A stretch of 64,000 nucleotides of DNA from an uncultured Hyphomicrobiales bacterium (GTDB lineage Bacteria > Pseudomonadota > Alphaproteobacteria > Rhizobiales > Beijerinckiaceae). A program made the position numbers and the translations under genes. This document shows, piece after piece, positions 18,399 through 26,171 of the stretch (positions within the stretch are counted from its first letter, which is position 1; every line of letters starts with the position of its first letter). The stretch spans positions 1 through 64,000 of the forward strand of contig CAINED010000013.1 in assembly GCA_903847605.1 (NCBI GenBank). Direction: 5' to 3'. The notes under the pieces were generated by a model. That model saw only the letters and a program-made list of their open reading frames with translations, was not told the origin of the DNA and made no database searches.

Positions 18399-18889
18399 GC
18401 GAGGCCGCGAAAGCCCGCGCGGCTGTTGCGACGGCCGTGCATGCGACAGCCGTCGCCATTGGCGAACGAGGCATCCTGATACGTGGGCCATCCGGCGCGG
18501 GAAAAACGGCGCTGGCGCGGGCGCTGATCGAAGCGGGGCTCAGGGCGGGCCGGTTTTCCCGCCTGATCGGCGACGACCGCGTGCTGCTCGAAGCGCAAGG
18601 CGGCCGCCTCGTGGTGCGGCCACATGCCGCCATCGCCGGACAAATGGAAATCAGAGGACAGGGCATCGTGCCTGCCGCGCACGAACCTGCGGCGATCCTT
18701 CGGGTCGTCGTGGACATCGCGCCGGAGGGCGCAATCACAGCGAGAATGCCCGAAAAGTCCAGCTTCAGCATGGACTTGGCGGGAATCGCCTTACCGCGGC
18801 TGGCCGTGGCTGCTGGCCGGCCTGCGGCGGATGCGGCGGCGGACACAATCGCCTTTATCGATCGTGAAATGGGGACCACTGGCAAGTAG
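18395..18889 (+). CDS. hprK: HPr kinase/phosphorylase, short alphaproteobacterial form
   Basis: A 164-residue protein equivalent to the C-terminal catalytic domain of HprK, without the N-terminal domain of Firmicutes enzymes, as is usual in Rhizobiales. The Walker A loop GPSGAGKT lies at about 31-38; LIGDDRVLLEAQGGRLVV corresponds to the following Walker-B-like strand, and IEIRGxGI appears as MEIRGQGIV. It should phosphorylate the regulatory serine of HPr encoded two genes downstream. Four-base overlap with chvG and close EIIA and HPr genes indicate one transcript linking envelope sensing with the regulatory PTS. Confidence 0.92.
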   Translation: MSEAAKARAAVATAVHATAVAIGERGILIRGPSGAGKTALARALIEAGLRAGRFSRLIGDDRVLLEAQGGRLVVRPHAAIAGQMEIRGQGIVPAAHEPAAILRVVVDIAPEGAITARMPEKSSFSMDLAGIALPRLAVAAGRPAADAAADTIAFIDREMGTTGK

Positions 18890-19008
18890 TGGTATTTTCC
18901 CGCTTGCCAATTTCGCCGCGATGCACAAAATGCGCGGCCTTGTGTCCGCCCGGACAGGGGACCGCCACCGCCCATCACAATGGTCGCTCGCGGGACACGT
19001 GAGGATAA

Positions 19009-19419
19009 ATGAACTCGATGATCGGCATGGTCCTTGTGACCCACGGTCACCTGGCGACAGAGTTCCGCTCGGCTCTCGAGCATGTCGTCGGACCGCAGAA
19101 GCAACTCGAGACCATCACCATCGGTCCTGAAGACGACATGGATTCGCGCCGCTCGGACATCGTGCAGGCCGTGAAGAAGGTCGACACGGGCGATGGGGTT
19201 GTCGTTCTTACCGACATGTTCGGCGGCACGCCGTCGAACCTCGCGATATCCGTGATGAATGGCTCGAAGATCGATGTTGTTGCCGGCATCAATCTGCCCA
19301 TGCTCATCAAGCTCGCTTCGGTGCGCGAATGTCTCGCGCTCGACGACGCGGTCATTCAGGCGCAGGACGCCGGCCGCAAGTATATTTCCGTCGCCAGCCG
19401 GATTCTTAGCGGCAAATGA
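19009..19419 (+). CDS. manX: PTS EIIA component, mannose-type (ManX-like)
   Basis: A 136-residue EIIA-Man-fold protein that accepts phosphate from HPr. The phosphorylatable histidine is in the N-terminal VLVTHGHLA motif (H12 counted from ATG 19009), and the conserved VVVLTDMFGGTPSN loop is present at about 64-77. No sugar-specific EIIB/C genes are nearby, so it is likely a regulatory phosphorelay output rather than a transporter part. GAGGA lies only 3 bases before ATG 19009; the alternative ATG 19018 (MIGMVLVTHG) is also plausible and matches the usual family N-terminus. Its stop overlaps the HPr start. Confidence 0.93.
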   Translation: MNSMIGMVLVTHGHLATEFRSALEHVVGPQKQLETITIGPEDDMDSRRSDIVQAVKKVDTGDGVVVLTDMFGGTPSNLAISVMNGSKIDVVAGINLPMLIKLASVRECLALDDAVIQAQDAGRKYISVASRILSGK

Positions 19420-19736
19420 GCGAAGACGCGCACGAGACGGAAAGCGAAACGCCAGAGTTTCCCGGCTACCTCGTGCGCCAACTGCCCATCGTCAATCGCA
19501 AGGGATTGCACGCGCGCGCGACGGCGAAACTCGTGCAGTGCATCGACGGTTTCGACTGCGAAGTGCTGATCTCCAAGGGCGGCGACACCGTCGGCGGCAC
19601 CTCGATCATGGGCATTCTGACATTGGGCGCGGGGATCGGCTCGACCATCACCGTCGCCGTGAAGGGCGCCGAGGCGGAAGCCGCGCTCGACGCGATCGCC
19701 AATCTCGTCGCCAACAGGTTCGGCGAGGAAGAGTAG
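19416..19736 (+). CDS. ptsH: phosphocarrier protein HPr (NPr-like)
   Basis: A 106-residue HPr with about 20 extra N-terminal residues relative to the E. coli protein. The EI-phosphorylated histidine is H32 in NRKGLHARATAKLV. The HprK target serine corresponds to S63 in GGTSIMGILTLGAG. It overlaps the EIIA gene by four bases (ATGA) and ends two bases from the convergent Bug gene. Together with hprK and manX it makes up the HPr side of the Rhizobiales regulatory PTS; enzyme I-Ntr (ptsP) lies outside this window. Confidence 0.95.
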   Translation: MSEDAHETESETPEFPGYLVRQLPIVNRKGLHARATAKLVQCIDGFDCEVLISKGGDTVGGTSIMGILTLGAGIGSTITVAVKGAEAEAALDAIANLVANRFGEEE

Positions 19737-19738
19737 CC

Positions 19739-20788
19739 CTATTTCTTCTCTTCGATCGAGGCGATGATCTTTGCGAGGCGATCCGCTACGGCCTTGGGAG
19801 CTGCGATCACATCGCGAACGACCTTTTCAAGTTCAACGCCGCCGACAGGATCGATATCGAGATCGATCTTCTTCGCCTCCGCCAGGAACTCCGGATCCTT
19901 CATCGTTGCATCGAAGGCCGCACGCAGCGCTGCAACGCGATCGGCGGGCACATCGGGCGTCGAGAAGATCGGACGCCCGATGGCGACCGGCGCGGAAAGG
20001 AGCATCAGGAGCTGCCGGTCTGCCTCGTTCGTCGCCAGATCCGTGAGCAGCGGAATGTTCGGCAGGTCGGGCTCCTTGCGTATGCCGATCTGCGTGAGCA
20101 CGATGATCTTGTTTTCGGCGAGCCAGTGCGGGCGCGTCGCTTTCCACGAAACCCAGTTGTTGGAGCCGCGACCTCCCACTTCGCCGCGCTCCATGGCGAG
20201 ATTGATGTCGTTGCCACCGGGATAGCCGGTGATGACCTTGAACTTCGTGCCCAGCACGGCATTCATCACGATGGGATATTGCGCGGACGTGTTGTTGCCG
20301 GTCGCGCCGATGGCGACCTCGATCTTCTTGGCGTCGTCGAACGTCTTCACGCCCGTCGTATGCCAGACAACCGTGACGTTGTTGCTGGCGTTGGGATTGC
20401 CGATCCATGCGAATTTCGAATTGTCGAACTTGATCGAAGTGTCGCTCATCGCCTGTTGCAGCGGCAGAGACTGATCGGCGGTGCAGAGGAACGTGCCGTC
20501 CTTCGGCGCGACATTCGCCATGTAGGCGGCAGCGACGCGACCGCCGCCACCGGGCATGTTTCGCGGCACGACCTGCGCGCCACCCGGCAAATGTTTGCCC
20601 ATGTGCTTGGCGACATGGCGCGCATAGGTGTCGTAACCGCCGCCCGCCGAATAGCCGATCAGAAACGTCAGCGTCTTGCCCTTGTAGAAGTCCGAGGCGG
20701 GCTGAGCCTGAGAGGATGTCGCGAGCAGCGTAGCGCCTGCGGCGATCGCCGCAATCATGGCGGCACGCGGTCCAGTACGATGAGTCAT
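19739..20788 (-). CDS. TTT-family (Bug-type) solute-binding protein
   Basis: About 349 residues from ATG 20788, which has an AGGAAGG Shine-Dalgarno and is followed by a signal peptide ending SSQAQPASD. The mature protein starts FYKGKTLTFLIGYSAGGGYDTYARHVAKHMGKHLPGG, a Bug subclass in which the ligand loop is SAGGGYD. NMPGGGGRVAA is the second loop. No permease adjoins it. On the same strand it follows a persulfide-dioxygenase-like gene and a thiol-dioxygenase-like cupin, which suggests a sulfur-containing organic acid as substrate. This is inference only. Confidence 0.9.
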   Translation of the reverse strand: MTHRTGPRAAMIAAIAAGATLLATSSQAQPASDFYKGKTLTFLIGYSAGGGYDTYARHVAKHMGKHLPGGAQVVPRNMPGGGGRVAAAYMANVAPKDGTFLCTADQSLPLQQAMSDTSIKFDNSKFAWIGNPNASNNVTVVWHTTGVKTFDDAKKIEVAIGATGNNTSAQYPIVMNAVLGTKFKVITGYPGGNDINLAMERGEVGGRGSNNWVSWKATRPHWLAENKIIVLTQIGIRKEPDLPNIPLLTDLATNEADRQLLMLLSAPVAIGRPIFSTPDVPADRVAALRAAFDATMKDPEFLAEAKKIDLDIDPVGGVELEKVVRDVIAAPKAVADRLAKIIASIEEKK

Positions 20789-20921
20789 GAGTTTTCCCTT
20801 CCTGTCAGGGCGCGAAGTAGCGCGTCCGGTCGGGAATTCCAAGCGTGGCAGGAGAACGCGGAAAGAGATCGTATCGGCGCAGCTTCAAACGGCGAGCACG
20901 TCAGCGACAGATGCTGAAACG

Positions 20922-21503
20922 TCAGGCATTCACTTCGAATGGAATTTGTGCAGGTCCGGGACCGCGTCGCACGGCGTTAGTGAGCGGGTCGTATTGTCCC
21001 TGCATGATTTCGCCGAGGCGAGCGCTGCGCAGGATGATCGCCGTCGAACGTGTGGGGCCGCCCTTTTCCGAATGAATGTCCATGGGAGCCACGATATCGA
21101 CCTTGCCGGGCACGCCGTTGCCGATCGAAATCAATTTCACCTGTGCGACGTTTTCGTCCGAAAGATCGTCGATGCGTTCGTAGCGTTCGAGCGACTCGGT
21201 GCCCGTGAGCACGCCATACATGACCCAGACGGGGCCGTGATCGTGAATGTTCCCCTTGCGTCCGGGCACGCGAACCACTGCGTTGATCGCAAATTCATGA
21301 TCGGGATCGACATAGAGCAGGAGATTCTTACGCCCCTCGGTAGATGGCCACTCTTCCGACGCCTTGCGCAAGCTTGCGTCGGCGAGCAGTTTTTCCATCG
21401 CGGGCTTCGCCGCGGCCATGCGTATGCCGTTGTCGCTCTCGCGCGACCAGATAGCGCGGACCTCGTCGATAAACTCTTGCAGGGCTTGCAGACGTCGCGA
21501 CAT
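20922..21503 (-). CDS. cupin, cysteine-dioxygenase-like (putative thiol dioxygenase)
   Basis: About 193 residues from ATG 21503, with GGGAGGAA upstream; the open frame continues to 21557 without conserved sequence. The core GRKGNIHDHGPVWVMYGVLTG matches the first cupin motif of cysteine and mercaptopropionate dioxygenases. A later VAPMDIHSEKG supplies a third histidine, giving a 3-His site H87, H89, H144; the spacing resembles that of mammalian CDO (86, 88, 140). Such enzymes oxidise thiols to sulfinates with ferrous iron. The substrate is unproven. It sits between an MBL persulfide-dioxygenase-like gene and a Bug gene on the same strand. Confidence 0.75.
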   Translation of the reverse strand: MSRRLQALQEFIDEVRAIWSRESDNGIRMAAAKPAMEKLLADASLRKASEEWPSTEGRKNLLLYVDPDHEFAINAVVRVPGRKGNIHDHGPVWVMYGVLTGTESLERYERIDDLSDENVAQVKLISIGNGVPGKVDIVAPMDIHSEKGGPTRSTAIILRSARLGEIMQGQYDPLTNAVRRGPGPAQIPFEVNA

Positions 21504-21572
21504 GGTTCCTCCCGCTCTTGTGCCGCGGGATCGTAGCAAACCCACCGGCAGCAGCAAGCGCGCGAGGACGGA

Positions 21573-22469
21573 TCAGTTCACAACAGCTTCCGCGCCAGAG
21601 CGCGGACGCACGGGAATGACCAGGTAGTGAACGCCATTCTGTTCGGCCTTCGGAAACCGTCCGGCGCGAATATTCACCTGGATCGATGGAAGCAGAAGCA
21701 CTGGCGCCGCAAGCTTTTCGTCGCGCTTGTTGCGCATCGCGACGAATTCCTCGGCGTCGACGCCGTCGTGAATATGCACATTTGCCTCGCGCTGTTCGCG
21801 CACCGTCGTTTCCCATGCATATTGGTCGCGGCCTGGCGCCTTGTAATCATGGCACATGAAGAGGCGTGTTTCCGGCGGCAGCGAAAGCAATTTGCGAATC
21901 GAGCGGTAGAGTTGCGCCGCATCGCCGCCGGGAAAATCGGCGCGCGCGGTGCCGTAATCGGGCATGAAGATCGTGTCGCCGACGAAGACGGCATCGGCAA
22001 TCTTGTAAGCGATATCGGCCGGGGTGTGGCCGGGCAGATGCATGATCTCGATTTCGAGTGCGCCAAGTGAAATTTTCTCGCCATCCCTGAACAGGTGGTC
22101 GAAATCGCTGCCGTCGGTTTTCAGATCGTCAGCGTTGAAGATGGGCCGGAAAATCCGTTGCACATCCTTGATGTGCTCGCCGATACCGATCTTCGCGCCG
22201 GTCTTGGCCTTGATCCACGGCGCGCCGGAGAGGTGGTCCGCATGAGCATGGGTTTCCAGCACCCATTCGATCCTGAGGTTTCGGGCTTCCGCTTGCTGCA
22301 GGATTTTCTCGACGGAGCGCACATCGACCGTTCCAGCCTTGTGATCGTAGTCGAGAACCGGGTCGATCACCGCTGCAGCGCCGGTCGCCGGATCGGCGAC
22401 GAGATAGGACACCGTAAAGGTGGCTTCATCGAAAAAGGCTTCGATGTCAGGGGCTTGTGAAGACGTCAT
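21573..22469 (-). CDS. MBL-fold hydrolase, ETHE1/Blh-like persulfide dioxygenase
   Basis: A 298-residue metallo-beta-lactamase-fold protein starting at ATG 22469 with AGGAGA upstream. It opens IEAFFDEATFTVSYLVADP, typical of the ETHE1/Blh group, and has the metal motif LETHAHADHLSG (H74, H76, D78, H79), then HLPGHTPADIAY and DTIFMPDYGTARADFPGG. The group uses one ferrous iron to oxidise glutathione persulfide to sulfite. It is divergent from a BigR-like repressor and a rhodanese/TauE pair, matching the known sulfide-detoxification regulons of Agrobacterium and Xylella. The longer frame starting at 22493 is less likely. Confidence 0.88.
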   Translation of the reverse strand: MTSSQAPDIEAFFDEATFTVSYLVADPATGAAAVIDPVLDYDHKAGTVDVRSVEKILQQAEARNLRIEWVLETHAHADHLSGAPWIKAKTGAKIGIGEHIKDVQRIFRPIFNADDLKTDGSDFDHLFRDGEKISLGALEIEIMHLPGHTPADIAYKIADAVFVGDTIFMPDYGTARADFPGGDAAQLYRSIRKLLSLPPETRLFMCHDYKAPGRDQYAWETTVREQREANVHIHDGVDAEEFVAMRNKRDEKLAAPVLLLPSIQVNIRAGRFPKAEQNGVHYLVIPVRPRSGAEAVVN

Positions 22470-22500
22470 GGGAATATCTCCTGTTTGATACATTCGGATA

Positions 22501-22529
22501 TTGACAAGTATATAAGTATTCTCTAATTA
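22501..22529 (+). promoter_or_regulatory. promoter of the BigR-like operon
   Basis: A consensus-like sigma-70 promoter: TTGACA (22501-22506), a 17-base spacer, then TAATTA (22524-22529). It lies 27 bases upstream of the regulator's ATG. The region is strikingly AT-rich within GC-rich surroundings. The -10 box is embedded in the palindrome at 22521-22548. Confidence 0.7.
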
Positions 22530-22548
22530 AGCAACATCTAAATTAGAG
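22521..22548. promoter_or_regulatory. candidate BigR-type operator palindrome
   Basis: Perfect 8-base arms CTCTAATT (22521-22528) and AATTAGAG (22541-22548) flank a 12-base centre. The palindrome covers the -10 region of the regulator gene's promoter and lies between the two divergent operons, so one bound dimer could repress both. This is how ArsR-family BigR repressors act. Binding is inferred. Confidence 0.6.
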
Positions 22549-22555
22549 GTGCCTG

Positions 22556-22936
22556 ATGAAAACAGCGGAAGAGGCGGGTCATTCGCAGACGGTGCAAGCT
22601 GCAGCAGATCTTGAGCTGCACGCTCGCGTGGTAGCGGATATCCTCCGCGAACTCGCGAACGAGAAGCGCCTTCTGATCCTCTGCCGCCTCGTAGAAACCG
22701 GCGAAATGCGCGCACTCGATCTCGCTCGGGCTGTCGGCCTCGGGCAGTCGGCGCTGTCGCAACACTTGTCCCGCCTGCGCGAGTGCAATCTCGTGACCTA
22801 CAGGCGCGACAGCCAGACGCTGTGGTACCGGATCGCCGATCCGCGCATCGAGCAATTGATGGCCCAGCTTCACGCCATATTCTGTCCCGTCCCGGAAAGG
22901 GCGGTTCGGCCCCTCACAAATTCAAGCCCGGAGTAA
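22556..22936 (+). CDS. bigR: ArsR-family sulfide/persulfide-responsive repressor (BigR/SqrR-like)
   Basis: A 126-residue winged-helix repressor. The ArsR core is clear: LANEKRLLILCRLVETGEM, then the recognition helix LGQSALSQHLSRLRE and the wing RDSQTLWYRI. Cys43 in helix alpha2 and Cys110 near the C-terminus (HAIFCPVP) correspond to the two cysteines that form a disulfide or polysulfide switch in BigR and SqrR. A third cysteine, Cys77, lies after the recognition helix. The start has GAGGTG upstream. The rhodanese gene follows after four bases. A consensus promoter and a perfect inverted repeat precede it. Confidence 0.88.
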   Translation: MKTAEEAGHSQTVQAAADLELHARVVADILRELANEKRLLILCRLVETGEMRALDLARAVGLGQSALSQHLSRLRECNLVTYRRDSQTLWYRIADPRIEQLMAQLHAIFCPVPERAVRPLTNSSPE

Positions 22937-22940
22937 CCTC

Positions 22941-23465
22941 ATGACACTGCCCACCATTACGCCCCACAAAGCCCGTGAACTGATCGATCAGGGCGCGCTG
23001 CTTGTCGATATCCGCGAAGCCGATGAGCATGCGCGCGAAAAGATCGGCGCAGCGCATCACGAACCCCTCTCGCGCCTCGACAAGGTCGCGCCGGGCAATC
23101 CCGCTCCCTACGTCATCTTCCACTGCAAGTCGGGCAATCGCACGCTGACCAACGCGAGCCGCCTAGCCTGCGCGACCGACGTGGACGCCTACATCCTCGA
23201 AGGCGGCATCGAAGCGTGGAAGAAGGCGGGGCTGCCCGTCGTCACCGACACGCGCCAGCCCATCGAGATCATGCGCCAGGTGCAGATCGCAGCGGGATCG
23301 ATGGTGGTTGCCGGCGTCGCGCTTGGCGCACTGGTTCACCCGGCCTTCTATGGCCTCGCCGGTTTCGTCGGTGCGGGCCTCGTCTTCGCCGGAACGACCG
23401 GGACATGCGCGATGGCGCGCATCCTCGGCTTCGCACCCTGGAACCGCCGGGCCGCTACTGCCTGA
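22941..23465 (+). CDS. rhodanese with C-terminal DUF2892 membrane segment
   Basis: A 174-residue sulfurtransferase. The rhodanese domain (residues 1-105) has LLVDIREADEHAREKIGAAHH and the active-site loop VIFHCKSGNRT with catalytic Cys62. The C-terminal 70 residues form two short membrane helices (AAGSMVVAGVALGALVHPAF and LAGFVGAGLVFAGTTG) ending in CAMARILGFAPWNR, the DUF2892 pattern. Membrane-anchored rhodaneses of this type accompany sulfide-responsive operons and move sulfane sulfur between persulfide and thiosulfate. It lies four bases after the repressor gene and 23 before the TauE exporter. Confidence 0.92.
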   Translation: MTLPTITPHKARELIDQGALLVDIREADEHAREKIGAAHHEPLSRLDKVAPGNPAPYVIFHCKSGNRTLTNASRLACATDVDAYILEGGIEAWKKAGLPVVTDTRQPIEIMRQVQIAAGSMVVAGVALGALVHPAFYGLAGFVGAGLVFAGTTGTCAMARILGFAPWNRRAATA

Positions 23466-23488
23466 TCTTTACCGAGAAAGCTGAGAAG

Positions 23489-24271
23489 ATGTTGGCGGAC
23501 CTGACCACGGGCGCGTCCGGCGTAATCGTCGGCGCGATACTCGGACTTGTGGGCGGCGGCGGGTCAATCCTCGCCGTGCCACTGCTGGTCTATATGGTCG
23601 GGATCGCCTCGCCCCATGTCGCGATCGGCACCGGCGCGATTGCGGTTGCGATGAGCGCGCTCGCAAATCTCGGTCTGCATGCGCGTGCGGGCAACGTGAA
23701 ATGGCGCTGCGCCATCGCCTTTTCGATGGCAGGCGTCGCGGGCGCACTGACCGGTGCGCATTTCGCCAAAATGGTCGATGGTCAGCGACTGCTGCTCCTG
23801 TTCGGCGTGCTGATGCTGGTGGTGGGAATCGCCATGTTGCAGCCGCGCAAAGACAATGGTGTCGGCACGATCCGGCTGGATTCGGAAAGCGCACTGCACC
23901 TGTTGCCGCGCCTCGCCGGTATCGGGCTCGCCGTCGGCTTGATGTCAGGCTTCTTCGGCATTGGCGGCGGCTTCCTGATCGTGCCGGGCCTGATGCTGGC
24001 GACGAAGATGCCGCTGAAAAACGCTATCGGGACCTCGCTGGTTTCAGTTGCCGCCTTTGGCGCATCAACTGCCGCAAGCTATGCCCTGTCTGGCCTCATC
24101 GACTGGCGCATCGCCGCGATCTTCGTCGCGGGCGGGCTTCTCGGCGGACTTGCCGGCGTGGCGCTCGGCAAGAAACTCGCGGGCCAGAAATTTCTCCTGA
24201 ACTACATTTTCGCAGCCATCGTGATCGCAGCAGGGCTCTATGTCAGCGTCCGCGGCTACATGGCGATGTGA
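23489..24271 (+). CDS. sulfite exporter, TauE/SafE family
   Basis: A 260-residue polytopic membrane protein with about eight helices arranged as two similar halves. Each half begins with the TauE/SafE glycine motif: VGAILGLVGGGGSILAVPLLVY near the N-terminus and VGLMSGFFGIGGGFLIVPGLML in the middle. It probably exports sulfite produced by the persulfide dioxygenase. The start at ATG 23489 is preferred; the longer open frame upstream runs out of frame over the rhodanese gene and is not real. Third gene of the BigR-like operon. Confidence 0.92.
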   Translation: MLADLTTGASGVIVGAILGLVGGGGSILAVPLLVYMVGIASPHVAIGTGAIAVAMSALANLGLHARAGNVKWRCAIAFSMAGVAGALTGAHFAKMVDGQRLLLLFGVLMLVVGIAMLQPRKDNGVGTIRLDSESALHLLPRLAGIGLAVGLMSGFFGIGGGFLIVPGLMLATKMPLKNAIGTSLVSVAAFGASTAASYALSGLIDWRIAAIFVAGGLLGGLAGVALGKKLAGQKFLLNYIFAAIVIAAGLYVSVRGYMAM

Positions 24272-24295
24272 GCTTCGCGCGCTTTCTCTCCCCGC

Positions 24296-24730
24296 TTATT
24301 TGGCGCCGGGCGGACCCTGAAACTCCCAGGTATGACCCTGGGGATCGAGCAGAAAAAGCTGCGGATCGCCGGTGAGATTTCCGATCTCGTGGAAGGGAAT
24401 GTTCAGCGCCTGCATGCGGGCGCGAAAGGCGGCGACGTCGCGGATCTTCCATGCAGTATGGCGGCCTGCCGGTGTGATCTTCGCATCGGCGCCGGGACGC
24501 AGTGTCGTCTCGTTGACGATAAGATGAAAGCTGACCGTGCGATCGGCGTCGACCATCCATGCGCCGGAACCCATCGCATCGAGCGCGGGTGGGCGAGGAA
24601 TTCGCATCAGGCCAAGCACATCGCGATAAAAGTCGATGCAGGCGTCGAGCTTGTCGCGATCGACGGGTATGCCTTCATGGCTGACGCCGTCGAAACGGAT
24701 GGCGGGGATCGTTTCTGCCGCAACGCTCAT
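24296..24730 (-). CDS. VOC-family protein (glyoxalase/dioxygenase fold)
   Basis: About 144 residues from ATG 24730, with GGGAGAG upstream; the longer frame to 24838 overlaps the neighbouring gene and is not conserved. The vicinal-oxygen-chelate signature is visible as IPVDRDKLDACIDFYRDVLGL at the start, a central PAGRHTAWKIRDVAAFRARMQA and the terminal FLLDPQGHTWEFQ, where metal-binding His and Glu sit. Substrate unknown. It is downstream of the FAD monooxygenase on the same strand, 52 bases away, so the pair may act on one aromatic or cyclic compound. Confidence 0.85.
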   Translation of the reverse strand: MSVAAETIPAIRFDGVSHEGIPVDRDKLDACIDFYRDVLGLMRIPRPPALDAMGSGAWMVDADRTVSFHLIVNETTLRPGADAKITPAGRHTAWKIRDVAAFRARMQALNIPFHEIGNLTGDPQLFLLDPQGHTWEFQGPPGAK

Positions 24731-24782
24731 GTTTCTCTCCCAGAATTTTCGTTCCGCCATTTTGACCGGAAGGATTTTTACG

Positions 24783-25994
24783 TCAATGCGCCGAAAAGGC
24801 CGCGACTTCCACATCGCGCAATAGGCTCTGCGCACCATAGTCCCTGATTATTTTTTCCGGATCGCGCTCCTGGTCCAGCCCTTCGAGATAGGCGCCGAGA
24901 TAGCGCGAATGCGCGCAAAGCTGCTGGCCGAATGCGAGGCGCGCTTTTTCGTATCGGGCCAGCGCGCCATCTATGTCGCCCTCGCAAGAGACCAGTTCGT
25001 CCGCCAGACATTGCGCATCGAGCGCGGCCTTGGACACGCCGGCCGCCGTATGCGGGCGGGCGACAAAGGCCGCATCGCCCATGAGCGCGACACGGCCGAA
25101 AACCATTTGCGGAACCTGCAGGTCGCTCACTGCCTGCAAAAGGATTTGCGGCGCGCGCATAACCGCTTCGCAGATACAGGACGGCAGGACGCTGCGTGCA
25201 TGATCGCGCAAGGCGACAATGAATTCGCTGCGAATGAGAGGCGGGGGAATGGATATTCCGTGGTGCCGCCCGCTCGCATCGGTGAAGAGATCCCGCAATT
25301 CCGACGACGACGTGCGGCGATACCAGATGAAATAGATACGGCGATGGCCCGGCCGCATGTCGTCCCCAACGCCCGGCACGGTCATCGCCAGCAGCATTTC
25401 GCCTTCGGGAAAACAATAGACGACCTGATGGCCGATCGCTGCGAGAGCGGCGGCGGACATTTCGGATTCCTCGGCAAGCCCGCGCCATGCGACATAGCTC
25501 GCAAAGGATGGCGCGACGTCGGGCAGGAATTGCTGCCGCACAGTGGAGAAAACGCCATCGGCTGCAACGAGAATGTCGCCTGTTTCCTGCGCGCCATCGG
25601 CAAAATGTGCAGTCACTGCATCGCCTTCCTGCGTGATGCGCACGAGGTTTGCGCCCTGACGATAGTCTTGCGCAGGAACCAGCGCACGCAAGGGCTTATA
25701 GACGCGTGGCCATGTGCTGCCGACGGTCGGGCGGCGATGGGAAAAGGAAATGCTTTCGTTGCGCTCCATCCAGACATAGGCGTCATGCGCCGACCCGGCG
25801 GACGGTTCGAAACGCGCGCCGATGCGGCGCAGGATATCGACGAGGTTTTGGGAGATACCGAGGCCCGCGCCACGACCGGCGAGGTCGCCAACAGTGCGCT
25901 CGAATATGGTCGCGTTCCATCCGGCCTGCCGCAACAGGGCATAGCCGAGCAATCCCCCAACCGATCCGCCGATGATGAGCGCACGGCGCTGCAT
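24783..25994 (-). CDS. FAD-dependent monooxygenase (PHBH fold)
   Basis: A 403-residue flavoprotein hydroxylase. The N-terminal dinucleotide motif is ALIIGGSVGGLLGYALLRQAG (residues 5-25), followed by ERTVGDLAGRGAGLGIS with the FAD-binding arginine. The middle DILVAADGVFSTVR is the NAD(P)H/FAD DG motif, and GDAAFVARPHTAAGVSKAALDA is the C-terminal FAD motif. It most resembles the 2,6-dihydroxypyridine hydroxylase and related groups, so the substrate is probably an aromatic or heteroaromatic acid. ATG 25994 has GGGAGGA upstream. The VOC gene follows on the same strand. Confidence 0.88.
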   Translation of the reverse strand: MQRRALIIGGSVGGLLGYALLRQAGWNATIFERTVGDLAGRGAGLGISQNLVDILRRIGARFEPSAGSAHDAYVWMERNESISFSHRRPTVGSTWPRVYKPLRALVPAQDYRQGANLVRITQEGDAVTAHFADGAQETGDILVAADGVFSTVRQQFLPDVAPSFASYVAWRGLAEESEMSAAALAAIGHQVVYCFPEGEMLLAMTVPGVGDDMRPGHRRIYFIWYRRTSSSELRDLFTDASGRHHGISIPPPLIRSEFIVALRDHARSVLPSCICEAVMRAPQILLQAVSDLQVPQMVFGRVALMGDAAFVARPHTAAGVSKAALDAQCLADELVSCEGDIDGALARYEKARLAFGQQLCAHSRYLGAYLEGLDQERDPEKIIRDYGAQSLLRDVEVAAFSAH

Positions 25995-26171
25995 TGATCC
26001 TCCCTCACTGCAAGTCGCAGCGATTACTTTGTGCGATCTTCGGCGCAACGGAGTTCCGGCGCAAGCGCCGTGGCGCTGAACGCGCGAAGCGTCACTGAAT
26101 TGATTGGTTCATTGCCCATTCATTCGCCCTGTCCGATCTTCACTTCGAGGGGCGCAAGAGGAGACTTGGAT

